Shown: positions 9,171 through 19,148, numbered from the stretch's first letter. The stretch: DNA of 64,000 nt from Candidatus Methylophosphatis haderslevensis (GCA_016711925.1 JADJSA010000008.1:124001-188000), one strand, 5' to 3'. The notes: generated from the sequence alone by a model not told the origin. Program-made: numbers and translations.

Positions 9171-9773
9171 TCGATGTGAAGATGGGTGTGCGGCGCTGCC
9201 CGGTGGGCAACACGGCGCAGCCGGCGGCGGCGGGCGTAACCTTGCATGATCCGGGCTGGCCAGAGCGGCCCGGATTGGACGGACGTGTTCCGCAAGCGCC
9301 GGTCCGATCGCGAAGGTGGCGAAACCACGCCGGACGGCGCCACCGGCGGGGCTGCCGGATGGGTCTGGGTTGCCGCGCCGCGCGTCGGCTCTGGCCGATT
9401 CATCGGGTTCTATCCGTCCTGGGTTGGCTGCCGTTCCGTGCCCCGGGGAGAACGATGCTGTGCGCGTTGCGCTCTCCGGATCAATTCAGGGTATCACTGG
9501 CACTTATCGGAAGAAAGTAAAAAAGCTTGACCGTGCCGAGGAAACTTGCCACCGGGCGCCGGGACGGCTCAGGGAGAGCGGCATGCTGGCGAGGTCTCGG
9601 CAAGCGGGTTGCCAAGGCCTTGCGGCCACTGATGCGGATCGCCGATGCCCGGCCCGGCCGGCGGCGCGCAGGCGCCGCTCGATCGGTCCCGATCTGTCGG
9701 TGATGGGGACGGCGGCCAGAACCGCGCGGAATCTCCTGGTCGGCCGCCTGCGATCACCCGGGCCGCGCGCGGG
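9171..9773. other. Intergenic region without a convincing gene
   Basis: About 600 bases between the hybrid kinase start and the amylase stop. Short open frames occur on both strands but none has a plausible ribosome-binding site plus recognisable composition. An A-rich patch (AAGAAAGTAAAAAAGCTTG) lies at about 9511-9530. No repeat or RNA structure was recognised. Confidence 0.4.
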
Positions 9774-11963
9774 CTACTGGCGTTTCAACAGAATGTACTG
9801 GACTTCGTTCGGGAAACTGAATTTGACATAAATGCCGTCGCGCAGGATATCCGCGCCGCGCCGCGCATTCGGCCACAGCGGCTGGTTCGGATTGTCGGCC
9901 ACCAGGTTCACCGCCTGGTAGTTCGCGTCCGGCTGCAACGGCAGCGCGGAGGGAATCGTGAAGGTCTCGGGGTTGACCACGCCATCGCGCAGGTTGACGA
10001 ACGCCAGCACGATGTCATCGCCTTGCCAGCGCGCCACGCTGAAGATGTTCTCGTTGAATCCGCCGCCGAACTGGCGGGAGAGGAAGTAGCGCTGCGTCGA
10101 GCGCAACGCCGGATGCGCGCGCCGGGCTTCGTTGATGCGGCCGTACAGACCGAACACCTGCGGATTGGCGCCGTCCCAGAACCACTTCAGATCCTGCCAG
10201 GAGTTCTGGAAGTCCACCTTGTAGGGCACGCCGAGCGGCTGGCCCATGTAGACCATCGGCACGCCGTGGCTGGCGGCGGCGACCGCATAGCGGGCCATCA
10301 TCAGCCAGGCGTTGCCGTTGCCGTCCTCGTCGTGGCTGGTGCCGTTGTGCATGATGGCGGCGTTGTAGCCGTAGAGCTGCGCCTCGCTCTCGATGCTCCA
10401 GACGAGCTGGCTCATGGTGACGCCGTTGTTGCGGTAGAGCCAGTGATCGACTGTTGTCAACACATCGAAATGGCGATTGACACGGTAACGGATCGGGTCG
10501 GGGTCGAGCGCCTCGGCGAGGAAGACGAAGTCCCATTTCTTCTGCCGCGTCTTGTTGATGATGTACTCCCAGGCCTGCGGCGGCAGGCCCTGGGCAAAAT
10601 CCGCGCGTATGCCGGCCAGCTTGTTACCGGTCTGGTCGAGCCAGAACGGCAGGATGCGGGCGAAGTAGTTGAACACGTTTTCAACCTCGAAATCGTGGCC
10701 GCCTTGCGGATTCAGGTCGGTGATGAACAGGTCGCGTTCGTCGAGCGCGCCGCCGGCCCAGGTTTCGCCATAGCCGGGTTTCGGGCCGAGCGACGAATAG
10801 CTGCCGAAATACCATTCCAGCCCTGCGTCATACCAATTGTGCTCGCCGCGCCGGTCGGCCGGGGCGTAAAGCGCCAGATCGTCGGGCGTGCCGGCATGCT
10901 GGCGGAAGTCCGAACCCTTGCTGAACCACGACGGGCGCGTGGTGCGGATCGGCTTGTTGATGTCGGCTTGCGGAATCAGGTCGATGTCCGCCGCGCCCTG
11001 TCCGAAGACCATGTCGCGGCCGGCATGATTGAAGGCGACGTCGATGAACACGTTCAACCCGATGGCATCGGCCTGGTTGACCAGGTGCTTGAACTCGTTC
11101 ATGGCCGCGCCCTGGTTGTTGGCGCGCGCCAGCCATTCATTCACCGCGAAGTAGTTGCGTGCCGCATACGGGCTGCCGGGCGAGAAGTTGGGCACGTACT
11201 GGCGCGAGTTCGGATCCCAGCGCTCGCCGGTGATCGGGAAGATCGGCATCAGCCACAGCGTGTTGAAACCGAGCCGTTCGCGGACGAAGCGCAGGCTGAA
11301 GGGATCGAACCCGTCCGTATCGTGATCGGTGAAATCCTCGAACGTGCTGCGCTGGTCGAAGCCGCCGCCCGGCCGGGCCTCGACCACCAGCGGATTGACC
11401 TCGTACATCGACAGACCGAGCACCTTGCGCGGCGAAACGACAACCGCGCAGTCGCGCTGCCTGGCTCCGTCGAGGTCGAAGTCGTTCTGCCACTGCCAAT
11501 TGGCGTCGCCGCGGAAGCGAAAGCGCGTGGTCAGCCGGTAGGCGCCGGTCTTGCGCAGCACCAGTTCGGCGCGATAGATGTAGTTGTTGCCGGTCTGCCC
11601 GATCTGGCTCATCGGGTAGGTCAGGTAGTAGCTGTCGTTGCCGCCGGCCTGCGCCGGATCTTCCCAGACCTTTGCCTGGTCGCGCCGGTTCACGTTGCTG
11701 AACACCTGTACCTCCAGATCGGCCGCCGGCCGGCCGTCGCCGTAGACCTGGACGAACACCTGGATGGGTACGTTTTCGCTGGCGGCTTCGTCGAGGTAGT
11801 ACTTGACCGTGCCGTAGTTGCCCGGGCGGCCATCCTTCCACACCTGGGGGTCGCGGATTTCCAGATGTCCGATCCACGGGGCGGCCCAGGCCGGCGAAAC
11901 CACTGCCCAAAGAACGGAGCAGCAAAGCACAATGCGGCGCAGAGTGTCGATGGATAGGCTCAC
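9774..11963 (-). CDS. Exported alpha-amylase family (GH13) glycosidase
   Basis: 729 residues from the GTG at 11963, preferred over an ATG ten codons upstream because GGGAGGA sits six bases before it. Signal peptide: SIDTLRRIV, a hydrophobic core, then AWA-A cleavage. An N-terminal beta domain of about 200 residues precedes the (beta/alpha)8 barrel. GH13 regions: I DVAFNHAG, II GIRADFAQ (nucleophile Asp), III FLAEAL (acid/base Glu), IV TSHDED (transition-state Asp). All three catalytic acids are present. A C-terminal beta domain closes the protein. It probably hydrolyses alpha-1,4-glucans in the periplasm or outside. Downstream of pgm in the same direction, consistent with glucan use; exact specificity (amylase, maltosyltransferase-like) is not determinable. 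Confidence 0.92.
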   Translation of the reverse strand: MSLSIDTLRRIVLCCSVLWAVVSPAWAAPWIGHLEIRDPQVWKDGRPGNYGTVKYYLDEAASENVPIQVFVQVYGDGRPAADLEVQVFSNVNRRDQAKVWEDPAQAGGNDSYYLTYPMSQIGQTGNNYIYRAELVLRKTGAYRLTTRFRFRGDANWQWQNDFDLDGARQRDCAVVVSPRKVLGLSMYEVNPLVVEARPGGGFDQRSTFEDFTDHDTDGFDPFSLRFVRERLGFNTLWLMPIFPITGERWDPNSRQYVPNFSPGSPYAARNYFAVNEWLARANNQGAAMNEFKHLVNQADAIGLNVFIDVAFNHAGRDMVFGQGAADIDLIPQADINKPIRTTRPSWFSKGSDFRQHAGTPDDLALYAPADRRGEHNWYDAGLEWYFGSYSSLGPKPGYGETWAGGALDERDLFITDLNPQGGHDFEVENVFNYFARILPFWLDQTGNKLAGIRADFAQGLPPQAWEYIINKTRQKKWDFVFLAEALDPDPIRYRVNRHFDVLTTVDHWLYRNNGVTMSQLVWSIESEAQLYGYNAAIMHNGTSHDEDGNGNAWLMMARYAVAAASHGVPMVYMGQPLGVPYKVDFQNSWQDLKWFWDGANPQVFGLYGRINEARRAHPALRSTQRYFLSRQFGGGFNENIFSVARWQGDDIVLAFVNLRDGVVNPETFTIPSALPLQPDANYQAVNLVADNPNQPLWPNARRGADILRDGIYVKFSFPNEVQYILLKRQ

Positions 11964-12310
11964 GATACGTCCTCCCTTTGCGGCTGATAACAAGATGTCC
12001 GGCGCCGAAGCAGCGTCGATGCGGCGGCGCGCACTGCACTCCGGCAGCCGAGATTAGGGACTTGCGCCGCGGTGGGAGTCAATAGCCCTTCTGGCCTAGG
12101 ACGGCAGGGCGGATGTCCCGCGAGGTTGCGCGGCCGTAGCCGGTTGGTTGCCGGTCGCAGGACGAGCGGCGCGATGCAGGCAAATCGGCGAACCCCGCGC
12201 CGGACAGGCGCGGCCGATCTGTTCGTCATTGCCGCGCGGGTTCGCGACCTACCGTCGTGATGCTCCGGGCGGCCCTTTCGGCGGGTGCCTGCAGCCTCGA
12301 TCAAGGCTCT

Positions 12311-12352
12311 TGAGCCGGTGTGCCCCGGCGATCGCCGGGGCACACCGGCTCA
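12311..12352. terminator. 42-bp perfect palindrome after pgm
   Basis: A perfect 21+21 bp palindrome centred on CGATCG, beginning TGAGCCGGTGTGCCCCGGCG, five bases past the pgm stop codon. As RNA it would form an extremely stable hairpin. Read in the pgm direction it is not followed by a run of U, so it is not a textbook rho-independent terminator; it may protect the pgm 3' end, stop transcription toward the amylase gene, or be a protein-binding palindrome. Confidence 0.6.
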
Positions 12353-12357
12353 CCCGG

Positions 12358-13995
12358 TCATCCTGCCAGGGCGGCAGTCACGATTTCGCGTGCTTCGGCG
12401 ACAATCTGCTGCAGGTGCTCCGCACTCTTGAAGCTCTCGGCGTAGAGCTTGTAAATGTCTTCGGTGCCGGACGGGCGCGCGGCGAACCAGCCGTTTTCCG
12501 TGGTCACCTTGAGGCCGCCGATCGAGGCGTCGTTGCCCGGGGCGCGCGTCAGGCGTGCAACGATCGATTCGCCGGCGAGCGTGGCGGCGGCGACCCGGTC
12601 GCCGGTCAGGCGCTTGAAGGCGGCCTTCTGTGCCGGGCTGGCGGGCGCGTCGATGCGAATGTAATTGGGCGTGCCGTAACGGGCGGCCAGATCCTGGTAG
12701 TGGCGGCCGGGATCCTTGCCGGTGACGGCGGTGATCTCGGCGGCGAGCAGTCCGAGAATGATGCCGTCCTTGTCGGTGGTCCACACCGACCCGTCGCGGC
12801 GCAGGAAACTCGCGCCGGCGCTCTCCTCGCCGCCGAAGCAGATGCTGCCCGCGAGCAGGCCGGCGGAGAACCACTTGAAGCCGACCGGCACTTCGAGGAT
12901 GCGACGATCGAGCCCGCGCACCACGCGGTCGATCAGGTCGCTGGAAACCAGGGTCTTGCCGACTGCCGCACTGGCCGGCCATTGCTGGCGGTGGGTGAGC
13001 AGATAGCTGATGGCCACCGCGAGGTAGTGGTTCGGATTCATCAGCCCGACCGACGGCGTGACGATGCCGTGGCGGTCGACGTCGGCGTCGTTGCCCCAGG
13101 CGATGTCGAAGCGATCCTTCAGCGCGACCAGGCTGGCCATGGCGTAGGGGCTCGAACAGTCCATGCGGATCTTGCCGTCATGATCGAGGGTCATGAAGGC
13201 GAAGGCTGGATCGACCTTCGGATTGACGACGTCGATGTTGAGGCCGTAACGCTCGGCAATCGGGCGCCAGTAGGCTACCGCCGCGCCACCCAGCGGATCG
13301 ACGCCGATCCGCAGGTTCGCCTTGCGGATTGCCTCCATGTCGATGACCTGGCCGAGATCGGCGACATACGGCGTCATCAGGTCGACCTGCCGGGTGGTCG
13401 GCGCGGCGAGCGCCTGCGCGTAGGGCATGCGCTTGACGCCGCGATTGCCGTCGGCCATCAGCGCGTTGGCTCGCTGCTCGATCCAGCCGGTCACATCGGT
13501 GTCGGCCGGGCCGCCGTGCGGCGGGTTGTACTTGATGCCGCCATCCTGGGGCGGGTTGTGCGACGGCGTGATGACGATGCCATCGGCCCGGGCGGCGCCA
13601 GTGTCGGCGTTGTGCACCAGAATGGCGCGCGAGATCACCGGTGTCGGCGTGTAACCGTCGTTGGCCTGCAAATGGGTCAGCACCGCGTTGGCTGCGAGCA
13701 CCTCGAGCGTGGTTTGCTGTGCCGGGTCGGAGAGGGCGTGGCTGTCCTTGCCGAGAAACAGCGGCCCGCTGATGCCGGCATTCGCGCGGTACTCGGCCAC
13801 CGCCTGGGCAATGGCGAGGATGTGCGCCTCGTTGAAGCTGCCGTTGACCGCGCTGCCGCGATGGCCGCTGGTGCCGAAGGCGACGCGCTGGTTCGCGTCG
13901 TTGACGTCCGGTGCGTTTCGATAGGCCGCCAACAGCGCGCGGATGTCGGTAAGACTGGTTTGCGGTGCCGGTTGGCCGGCGAGTGGATGGGCCAT
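12358..13995 (-). CDS. pgm: Phosphoglucomutase (alpha-D-glucose phosphate-specific)
   Basis: Interconverts glucose-1-phosphate and glucose-6-phosphate, linking glycogen/UDP-glucose synthesis with glycolysis. 545 residues from the ATG at 13995, which has AAAGGAGA upstream and matches E. coli Pgm (546); an in-frame extension of 42 residues upstream is not protein-like. Motifs: FGTSGHRG near residue 42, the phosphoserine loop TPSHNP, the metal-binding DADVDRHG, substrate loop GGEESAG, and RPSGTED at the C-terminus. All catalytic elements are present. Transcribed toward the amylase gene with a 394-base spacer that holds a perfect palindrome. Confidence 0.96.
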   Translation of the reverse strand: MAHPLAGQPAPQTSLTDIRALLAAYRNAPDVNDANQRVAFGTSGHRGSAVNGSFNEAHILAIAQAVAEYRANAGISGPLFLGKDSHALSDPAQQTTLEVLAANAVLTHLQANDGYTPTPVISRAILVHNADTGAARADGIVITPSHNPPQDGGIKYNPPHGGPADTDVTGWIEQRANALMADGNRGVKRMPYAQALAAPTTRQVDLMTPYVADLGQVIDMEAIRKANLRIGVDPLGGAAVAYWRPIAERYGLNIDVVNPKVDPAFAFMTLDHDGKIRMDCSSPYAMASLVALKDRFDIAWGNDADVDRHGIVTPSVGLMNPNHYLAVAISYLLTHRQQWPASAAVGKTLVSSDLIDRVVRGLDRRILEVPVGFKWFSAGLLAGSICFGGEESAGASFLRRDGSVWTTDKDGIILGLLAAEITAVTGKDPGRHYQDLAARYGTPNYIRIDAPASPAQKAAFKRLTGDRVAAATLAGESIVARLTRAPGNDASIGGLKVTTENGWFAARPSGTEDIYKLYAESFKSAEHLQQIVAEAREIVTAALAG

Positions 13996-14368
13996 GGTCA
14001 ATCTCCTTTGGCGATGTCGGCGGCTAGCCGGATCGAGCAATGGTTGGTGAATTCTGCGGCGAAGTCGCGGCGATGCGCCATCGGGCATCGGGCCGGGACG
14101 GTGAGTTTCCGGCGCCACCATGCGTTCGGCGGATTGGCGAAAAAGGATGCGTTTGGCGACATGATGAGCGCGGATCGGGGACGTAGTTCGCTGTGCTCAC
14201 AGACGGTCGCTGGTGGCTGCGGGTCGAAGTTCGCGTTGCATCATCGGGGAACAGCGGAAGGATAGCGCATTCGAGGCGCGGATGTGCCGAACCGGCACGT
14301 TGCCGCCACCTGGACGTGGGCGGGACTGTGGCATCGGTTCGGGCCGGACGATGGCTGATCATCGACGG
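13996..14368. other. Intergenic region between pgm and the MscS channel gene
   Basis: 373 bases; apart from the AAAGGAGA ribosome-binding site directly before pgm nothing convincing was found. Open frames here have no family motifs. A promoter for pgm is expected but no clear -35/-10 pair was identified. Confidence 0.4.
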
Positions 14369-16024
14369 TCACCCGCCGGGCGGCGTCGCGGGCGGTGTGA
14401 ACCACTTCTCCGGCGCGACGACTTTGGCTGCGGCCGGGTCGGCGAAATAGTGCGGCGACATGATCTGCACCCCGTGTTCGTTGAACACGTCCTGGATGTT
14501 CGCGTGCAGCGCGCTGAGCAGATCGGCGCGCGAACGCGGCTCGCCGGGGGTTGCCTGGCAGACCAGCCGGTAAGCCGGATAGAAATCCGACAGCCCGGTC
14601 TGGAACACCTGCGGCGCGGGCAGTTCGAGGATTCCCGGAGTCTTGAGCGCCGCCTGCAGCAACATCGCTTCGACCTGGCGCCACGGCGTGTCGTAGCCGA
14701 TCGTCACCGTGGTATCGACGATGTAACCGGCGCCCGTGAGCGCGCGCGAATAATTGCGCGTGACGTTGCCGATCACCACGGCGTTGGGCAACGACAGTTC
14801 CTCGCCGAGTCCGGTGCGGATGCGGGTGGCGAAGACGCCGAGTTCGATCACCGTGCCTTCGTTGTCGGCAATACGGACGTACTCGCCGACTTTCAGGGCG
14901 CGCGAGTACATCAGGATCAGACCGCTGCCGGCCTGGGCGACGATGTTCGAGGAGCCGAGCGAGATCATCAGTCCGGTCAATACCGAGAGCGCCTTGAATG
15001 CTTCCGATTGCGCGCCCGGAAGGTAGGGATAGGCCATCGCGAGGGCGAATACCCACAGCACGCCGCATACCAGCCGCGAAGTCGGCTTGGCGGTTTCCGG
15101 CTCCAGCCAGGAAACCGCGATGCGCCGCGACTCGATGCGGGCGAAAAAGTACTTGACCAGCCCGGTGATCTTGTAGGCGACGAAAAAGATGACGATCGAG
15201 ACCGCTATGTCGGGCAGCGCGCGGGCGAGGGCGACGGCCATCCGCCCCACCTGCTCTACCAAAAACCGTGTCAGGCCCTCGCCCCAGGGCCGCGTGTACG
15301 GAAACTGCACCAGGCAGTAACCGAGCCATTCATAGACCATCATCAGAACCAGTACGGCATAGCTCACCGAAACCACGCGCTGCGCCAGGTGAAGCAGATG
15401 CTCGCGGTCGAACAGGGTGGCGCCGCCGACTTTCAGTTTCTCGCTTTGCGAGCGCGCAAACTCCGCCAGTCGATCGACCATCCAGCGGCTGGCGATTGCC
15501 GCCACCCGCCACAGGAGGAGCAGAACGATGCTTGCAAGGGCGGCACGCGACGCCGCGCCCAGCAGGGCGTCGGGGTCGCGCGCCTCGCGTGTCTCGGCAA
15601 TCACCCGTTCGAGCGCCTGCGCGGCATTCAGCGCCGCTGCATCGAGTGCCTCGCCGCGCAACTGATCGGCATCCTCGGGCACCAGAATCAGCGCGCGAAC
15701 GCCGTCGAGGGAGACAATGCGTCCCTCGGCCACATGCTGGACCGAAACCTTGCCTTCGCCGCGCCGGGCGATCAGTTCGGCCACATTGCGCCGCGTCTGC
15801 AGCGCCCGTTCTTCCGGCGCCAGTCCGAGAAACGTGGCGCGAAAAACGGCGATCGTGCGGTTGAACACGACGACCGGAAACTCCTTCTTCGGCGCGACCT
15901 CGGCCCGGTCGGCGTTGACCGGCTCAACGACAGTCTGCGCCAGCGCCGCCGGCACCGGCGTAAGCGCCAGTGCGGCGAGCAGGGCGACGAAGGCGAGCGT
16001 TCGCGCGGAACAGGAAACTTTCAT
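14369..16024 (-). CDS. MscS-family mechanosensitive ion channel
   Basis: 551 residues from the ATG at 16024; this start puts a clean signal peptide (MKVSCSARTLAFVALLA... ending AALAQ) at the N-terminus, whereas the 40-residue upstream extension is not protein-like. Then a periplasmic domain to about residue 150, several transmembrane helices, and the MscS core with the pore-lining SLGSSNIVAQAGSGLILM, the beta domain containing VGEYVRIADNEGTV and LPNAVVIGNVTRNYSR. It fits larger MscS homologues (YnaI/MscM-like size) with an added exported N-terminal domain. Opens on membrane tension to release solutes on osmotic downshock. Follows the hydrolase lipoprotein operon in the same direction, 116 bases after the esterase stop. 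Confidence 0.9.
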   Translation of the reverse strand: MKVSCSARTLAFVALLAALALTPVPAALAQTVVEPVNADRAEVAPKKEFPVVVFNRTIAVFRATFLGLAPEERALQTRRNVAELIARRGEGKVSVQHVAEGRIVSLDGVRALILVPEDADQLRGEALDAAALNAAQALERVIAETREARDPDALLGAASRAALASIVLLLLWRVAAIASRWMVDRLAEFARSQSEKLKVGGATLFDREHLLHLAQRVVSVSYAVLVLMMVYEWLGYCLVQFPYTRPWGEGLTRFLVEQVGRMAVALARALPDIAVSIVIFFVAYKITGLVKYFFARIESRRIAVSWLEPETAKPTSRLVCGVLWVFALAMAYPYLPGAQSEAFKALSVLTGLMISLGSSNIVAQAGSGLILMYSRALKVGEYVRIADNEGTVIELGVFATRIRTGLGEELSLPNAVVIGNVTRNYSRALTGAGYIVDTTVTIGYDTPWRQVEAMLLQAALKTPGILELPAPQVFQTGLSDFYPAYRLVCQATPGEPRSRADLLSALHANIQDVFNEHGVQIMSPHYFADPAAAKVVAPEKWFTPPATPPGG

Positions 16025-16140
16025 GCTGAACCAACTCGAGGTTGAAATGGGCCGATACCTTGCAACCGGGCTCGCGGCGCTAGCGCGACGTCGACATTGT
16101 CCGCCGTAAATCCGCACATCGGGAACCGCCGGCAGCATTG

Positions 16141-17376
16141 TCATGGCAGGCCGCCGATCACCCAGCGAATGGTCGCACGGAACAGCGCGTCGCGCGGAAA
16201 CGCCCGCCCCGAGGTCAGGGAGCGCACCAGCAGGCTAGGGTGCAGGTTGATCGGCAGGGCCAGATCCCAGTGATCGGCGCGGGCTTCCGCGAGCAGCGTG
16301 CTGCCGGGCAGCACGGCATCGCCGGCGATCAGTTGACCGTCATTGCGCGGATCGGCGCCAGCCAGCAGGTCGTAGAACAGGCGCAGACCCGGCGCAATCT
16401 GGTCGCGTGGCGCGTGGCTCACGATCGAGTAGTAGCGAACGCCGGCCGGAGGCGGGTTTGCCGCCAGCCATGCGACGCGTTCGCGCCGCGTCAGGCTGGC
16501 CAGGTCGTGGCCGTCCGACGGCGTGCAATCGAGCGGATTGACCAGCGGCGAGAGTGTCTGGTAGAGCCGCTCGTAGTGGTCGGCCACCGGTGTGCCCATT
16601 ACCGCGCCCGCCAGCGAGACAACGGCGGCCACCTGCGCCGGCACACCGCCGTCGCGTTCGAGTTCCGCCAACGCATGCAGCGTGTCCACCAGCCCCTTGG
16701 AATAGCCGATCAGTACTATGTGCTCGACCCCCGCGCGCGCAGCCTCGGCGCGTATGCGCGCGGCAAGGCGGCGGCCGTTGTCGGCGGACGAGACGCGCGA
16801 GGGCAACGCGATCGCCTCTATCGAGCGCAGGCCGAGGTCATCGTACTGGCGGTAGCTGTCGACCAGGTTGCGTTCGCGCGGTCGCGGCAAGCCGTCGCCG
16901 AACGGCACAGACTGCGTGTCGACGCAGTCGCCGAACATGCCCGGCACGATCAGCACCGTGGTCGATGCCGCGCGCGCGGCGAAGGCGATGTCGGTGTCCC
17001 GGTCGATTGACGCATCCTGCGCGGCGAATCCACCGTGCAGCCACAGTGCAGTGTCGGTGTCGCCATGGGTCGAACGGCTCGCGCGCAGTTCCGCGGCGAA
17101 CAGTCGCGCGAAACCGGCCCGGGCGTCGGCGATCCCGGCCAGCGCGAGCGGCAGGGACACCGTCGGCGGCTGCGTGTCGCGGTAGGGCAGCATCGCGACC
17201 GGCGCGCAGCCGGCACCGGCAAGCGCGAGAACCAGCGCCACGGCGAGCGTTCGCGCCGTCTCGCAATCGCCGACGGCCCGGCGGGGCCCGTCAATCCATG
17301 CCAACGCTGGCCTCGATGCGGAAGAATTGCTCCGCTCGGCGCTTTTCTTCGCCACGGTTTTCGGCGCGTCGATCAT
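16141..17376 (-). CDS. Putative lipoprotein alpha/beta-hydrolase (esterase/lipase-like)
   Basis: 411 residues from the ATG at 17376, which would overlap the preceding gene by 86 bases. A TTG at 17304 with GAGG upstream would shorten it by 24 residues and leave a 14-base overlap, and looks equally good. A hydrophobic segment ends in LAGAGC, a good lipobox, so the protein is probably anchored to the outer or inner membrane. Hydrolase features: VLIVPGMFGD (oxyanion-type strand-turn) and the nucleophile elbow GYSKG; a histidine in ADHWDLA near the C-terminus could complete the triad. Likely acts on lipid or ester substrates in the periplasm. Third gene of an apparent operon PLD - metallophosphoesterase - hydrolase. 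Confidence 0.8.
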   Translation of the reverse strand: MIDAPKTVAKKSAERSNSSASRPALAWIDGPRRAVGDCETARTLAVALVLALAGAGCAPVAMLPYRDTQPPTVSLPLALAGIADARAGFARLFAAELRASRSTHGDTDTALWLHGGFAAQDASIDRDTDIAFAARAASTTVLIVPGMFGDCVDTQSVPFGDGLPRPRERNLVDSYRQYDDLGLRSIEAIALPSRVSSADNGRRLAARIRAEAARAGVEHIVLIGYSKGLVDTLHALAELERDGGVPAQVAAVVSLAGAVMGTPVADHYERLYQTLSPLVNPLDCTPSDGHDLASLTRRERVAWLAANPPPAGVRYYSIVSHAPRDQIAPGLRLFYDLLAGADPRNDGQLIAGDAVLPGSTLLAEARADHWDLALPINLHPSLLVRSLTSGRAFPRDALFRATIRWVIGGLP

Positions 17377-19138
17377 CGGTCAGGCTGAAATCGATTCTCG
17401 CCGCCTGTACCGCCCTGCAGGTCATATAGGCCTTGGCTTGCGGATCGGTCAGGTCGTCGAGATGTTTGTTGACACGTTCGACCAGCGCAGCCTTGCGCCG
17501 GAACAGGTCGGAATGGCTGCGGAAATCCGTCGCCTTCTCGTCCATCAGCATACGCGCGCAGGCGACGAAATCCTGCACGGGGCAAAAGGCGGGCATCGGC
17601 AAATGGTGCAGTTGATCCGCCTCGCGCCCGAGGTCGACGTCCAGTTCCAGCAGTGCCGTCAGCATCGCATCCTGATAGGCTTGCGCATGCTCGTAAAGCG
17701 GCTGTTCGCAAGTCTCGCAGGCGCTGCTGAGCGATTCGAGCAACCACTGGATCAGGCTGCCGCGCGATTCGCGTTGCCGCTTGACCAGATCGAGATCTTC
17801 CTGACGCAGGGCTTCCGGCGACACGCCCGCATGCTTGCAGGTCTGCGCCTTCCATGCGGCGAGCAGGTCGGCGTAACTGGCGCTGGGCGCCGCGCCGTGC
17901 GGCATCAATTCTCCTTTCACTTGCAGGCGCCGGGCGCTCTCGTCGTAGGCGAAGCTGATGCGTCGGTAGGCGATCGGCCAGTCCGACAGCGAACTGACGT
18001 TGAGTTCGAGCAGCGGCCGCCGGTCGAGCGCGCGATGCACGGCCCAGAAGCCGCTGTGCGTATGCGCCGAGATGTACACCAGCGGATGCTTGACCTTGCG
18101 CATCAGGCCGCGCAGCAGAACGCGCGTCGGCAGGCCAAGCGCGCGCCAGTTGTGATGGCCGGCGAATATCACGATGTCGCCCCTGTCTACCGATTCCTCG
18201 ACCCAGGCGCTGACGGCGGTAATCTGTTCAGGGTGGACATGCCCCATGCTGCCGGGGCTGCGGCCCATGATGGTGTCCCAGGTGCCGACCAGTGCGCCGG
18301 CCTGGTTGGTATCCAGGCCGATGATGATGACATCGCGCGTGGCCTGCGGTGCGCGCGGCAGCTTCAGGCGCTGCGCCAGGAACGAATCGGCGTAAAGCAC
18401 GCCGTCGAGCAGGTTTGCCTCGATGCCGGAAAGGAACGCCTGCGGGTCGGTATTGCGCCAACTGAAGCGGTGCCGACCCTCGGGCGGCGGGGGTGCCAGT
18501 CCGGCCGCCGCATGCTGGCCGAAAGCCTGGAAGGTCAGATAGCTCGCGATGAAGCCGCGCTTGCTCAGCGCCTCGCGCTCGGTCTTGTTGCCGGCGCTCT
18601 CCGGTGCTGCGCCGCGGCGGCAGCCGAGGTTCCACTTGCGGGCGCCGAGATCCAGCACCGAGCCGAGGATGCTGTAACTGTAGATGCCGAACATCAATCC
18701 GTCGTGATTGCCGGGAAGTATCGCACCGCGGCGATCGCCGCGTTCGGCCTCGCGGAAGACGCGGGCCATTCTCTCCGCTTCCGACTTGCATGACAGATCC
18801 ATCACATCACCGAGGTGGATGAACGGATCGTCGGGATGGTTCTGCAGCGCCCATTCGAGAATGCGCCGCCCGAACAGTGGCTGCTGGGGCGGCCGCTGCG
18901 CGACCTCGACGTAGGCGTCGATGGCGCTGTCATTGTCATGCAGTGGAAAGCCCGTCGATTCATGTTCCTGGGTGTCGCCGACCGCAACAAACGGCATGGT
19001 CAGCGGCACATAGTTTCCGCCCGGCTCGACTTCGGGGCCGGGTTGCGGCGTGAAGCCGGCGCAACCGGCCAGCCAGGCGCTTGCCGCCAGGCACGCCGCG
19101 GCACGCAGGATTCGATCGCAACAACGTGGCGGATGCAT
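17291..19138 (-). CDS. Lipoprotein calcineurin-like metallophosphoesterase
   Basis: 615 residues from the ATG at 19138, ten bases after the PLD gene stop; GAGG lies about ten bases upstream, and the in-frame extension further upstream runs through the PLD coding sequence. Signal with lipobox WLAGC. Metallophosphoesterase motifs: VAVGDTQEH, HLGDVMDLS, PGNHDG, FAGHHNW and ISAHTHSG, a full set of metal ligands (Asp, Asp, Asn/His, His, His-x-His). A long C-terminal helical extension of about 200 residues, Lys/Glu-rich at the end, is not part of the catalytic domain and contains clustered cysteines (SACETCEQ). Acts on phosphate esters in the envelope; the substrate is unknown. Operon-linked with PLD and alpha/beta-hydrolase lipoproteins. 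Confidence 0.88.
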   Translation of the reverse strand: MHPPRCCDRILRAAACLAASAWLAGCAGFTPQPGPEVEPGGNYVPLTMPFVAVGDTQEHESTGFPLHDNDSAIDAYVEVAQRPPQQPLFGRRILEWALQNHPDDPFIHLGDVMDLSCKSEAERMARVFREAERGDRRGAILPGNHDGLMFGIYSYSILGSVLDLGARKWNLGCRRGAAPESAGNKTEREALSKRGFIASYLTFQAFGQHAAAGLAPPPPEGRHRFSWRNTDPQAFLSGIEANLLDGVLYADSFLAQRLKLPRAPQATRDVIIIGLDTNQAGALVGTWDTIMGRSPGSMGHVHPEQITAVSAWVEESVDRGDIVIFAGHHNWRALGLPTRVLLRGLMRKVKHPLVYISAHTHSGFWAVHRALDRRPLLELNVSSLSDWPIAYRRISFAYDESARRLQVKGELMPHGAAPSASYADLLAAWKAQTCKHAGVSPEALRQEDLDLVKRQRESRGSLIQWLLESLSSACETCEQPLYEHAQAYQDAMLTALLELDVDLGREADQLHHLPMPAFCPVQDFVACARMLMDEKATDFRSHSDLFRRKAALVERVNKHLDDLTDPQAKAYMTCRAVQAARIDFSLTDDRRAENRGEEKRRAEQFFRIEASVGMD

Positions 19139-19148
19139 GCGAAAGACC

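Noticed and set aside
9645..11957. 770-codon frame opposite the amylase
   Set aside because: Antisense shadow of a strongly codon-biased gene; no motif, whereas the opposite strand has all four GH13 regions.
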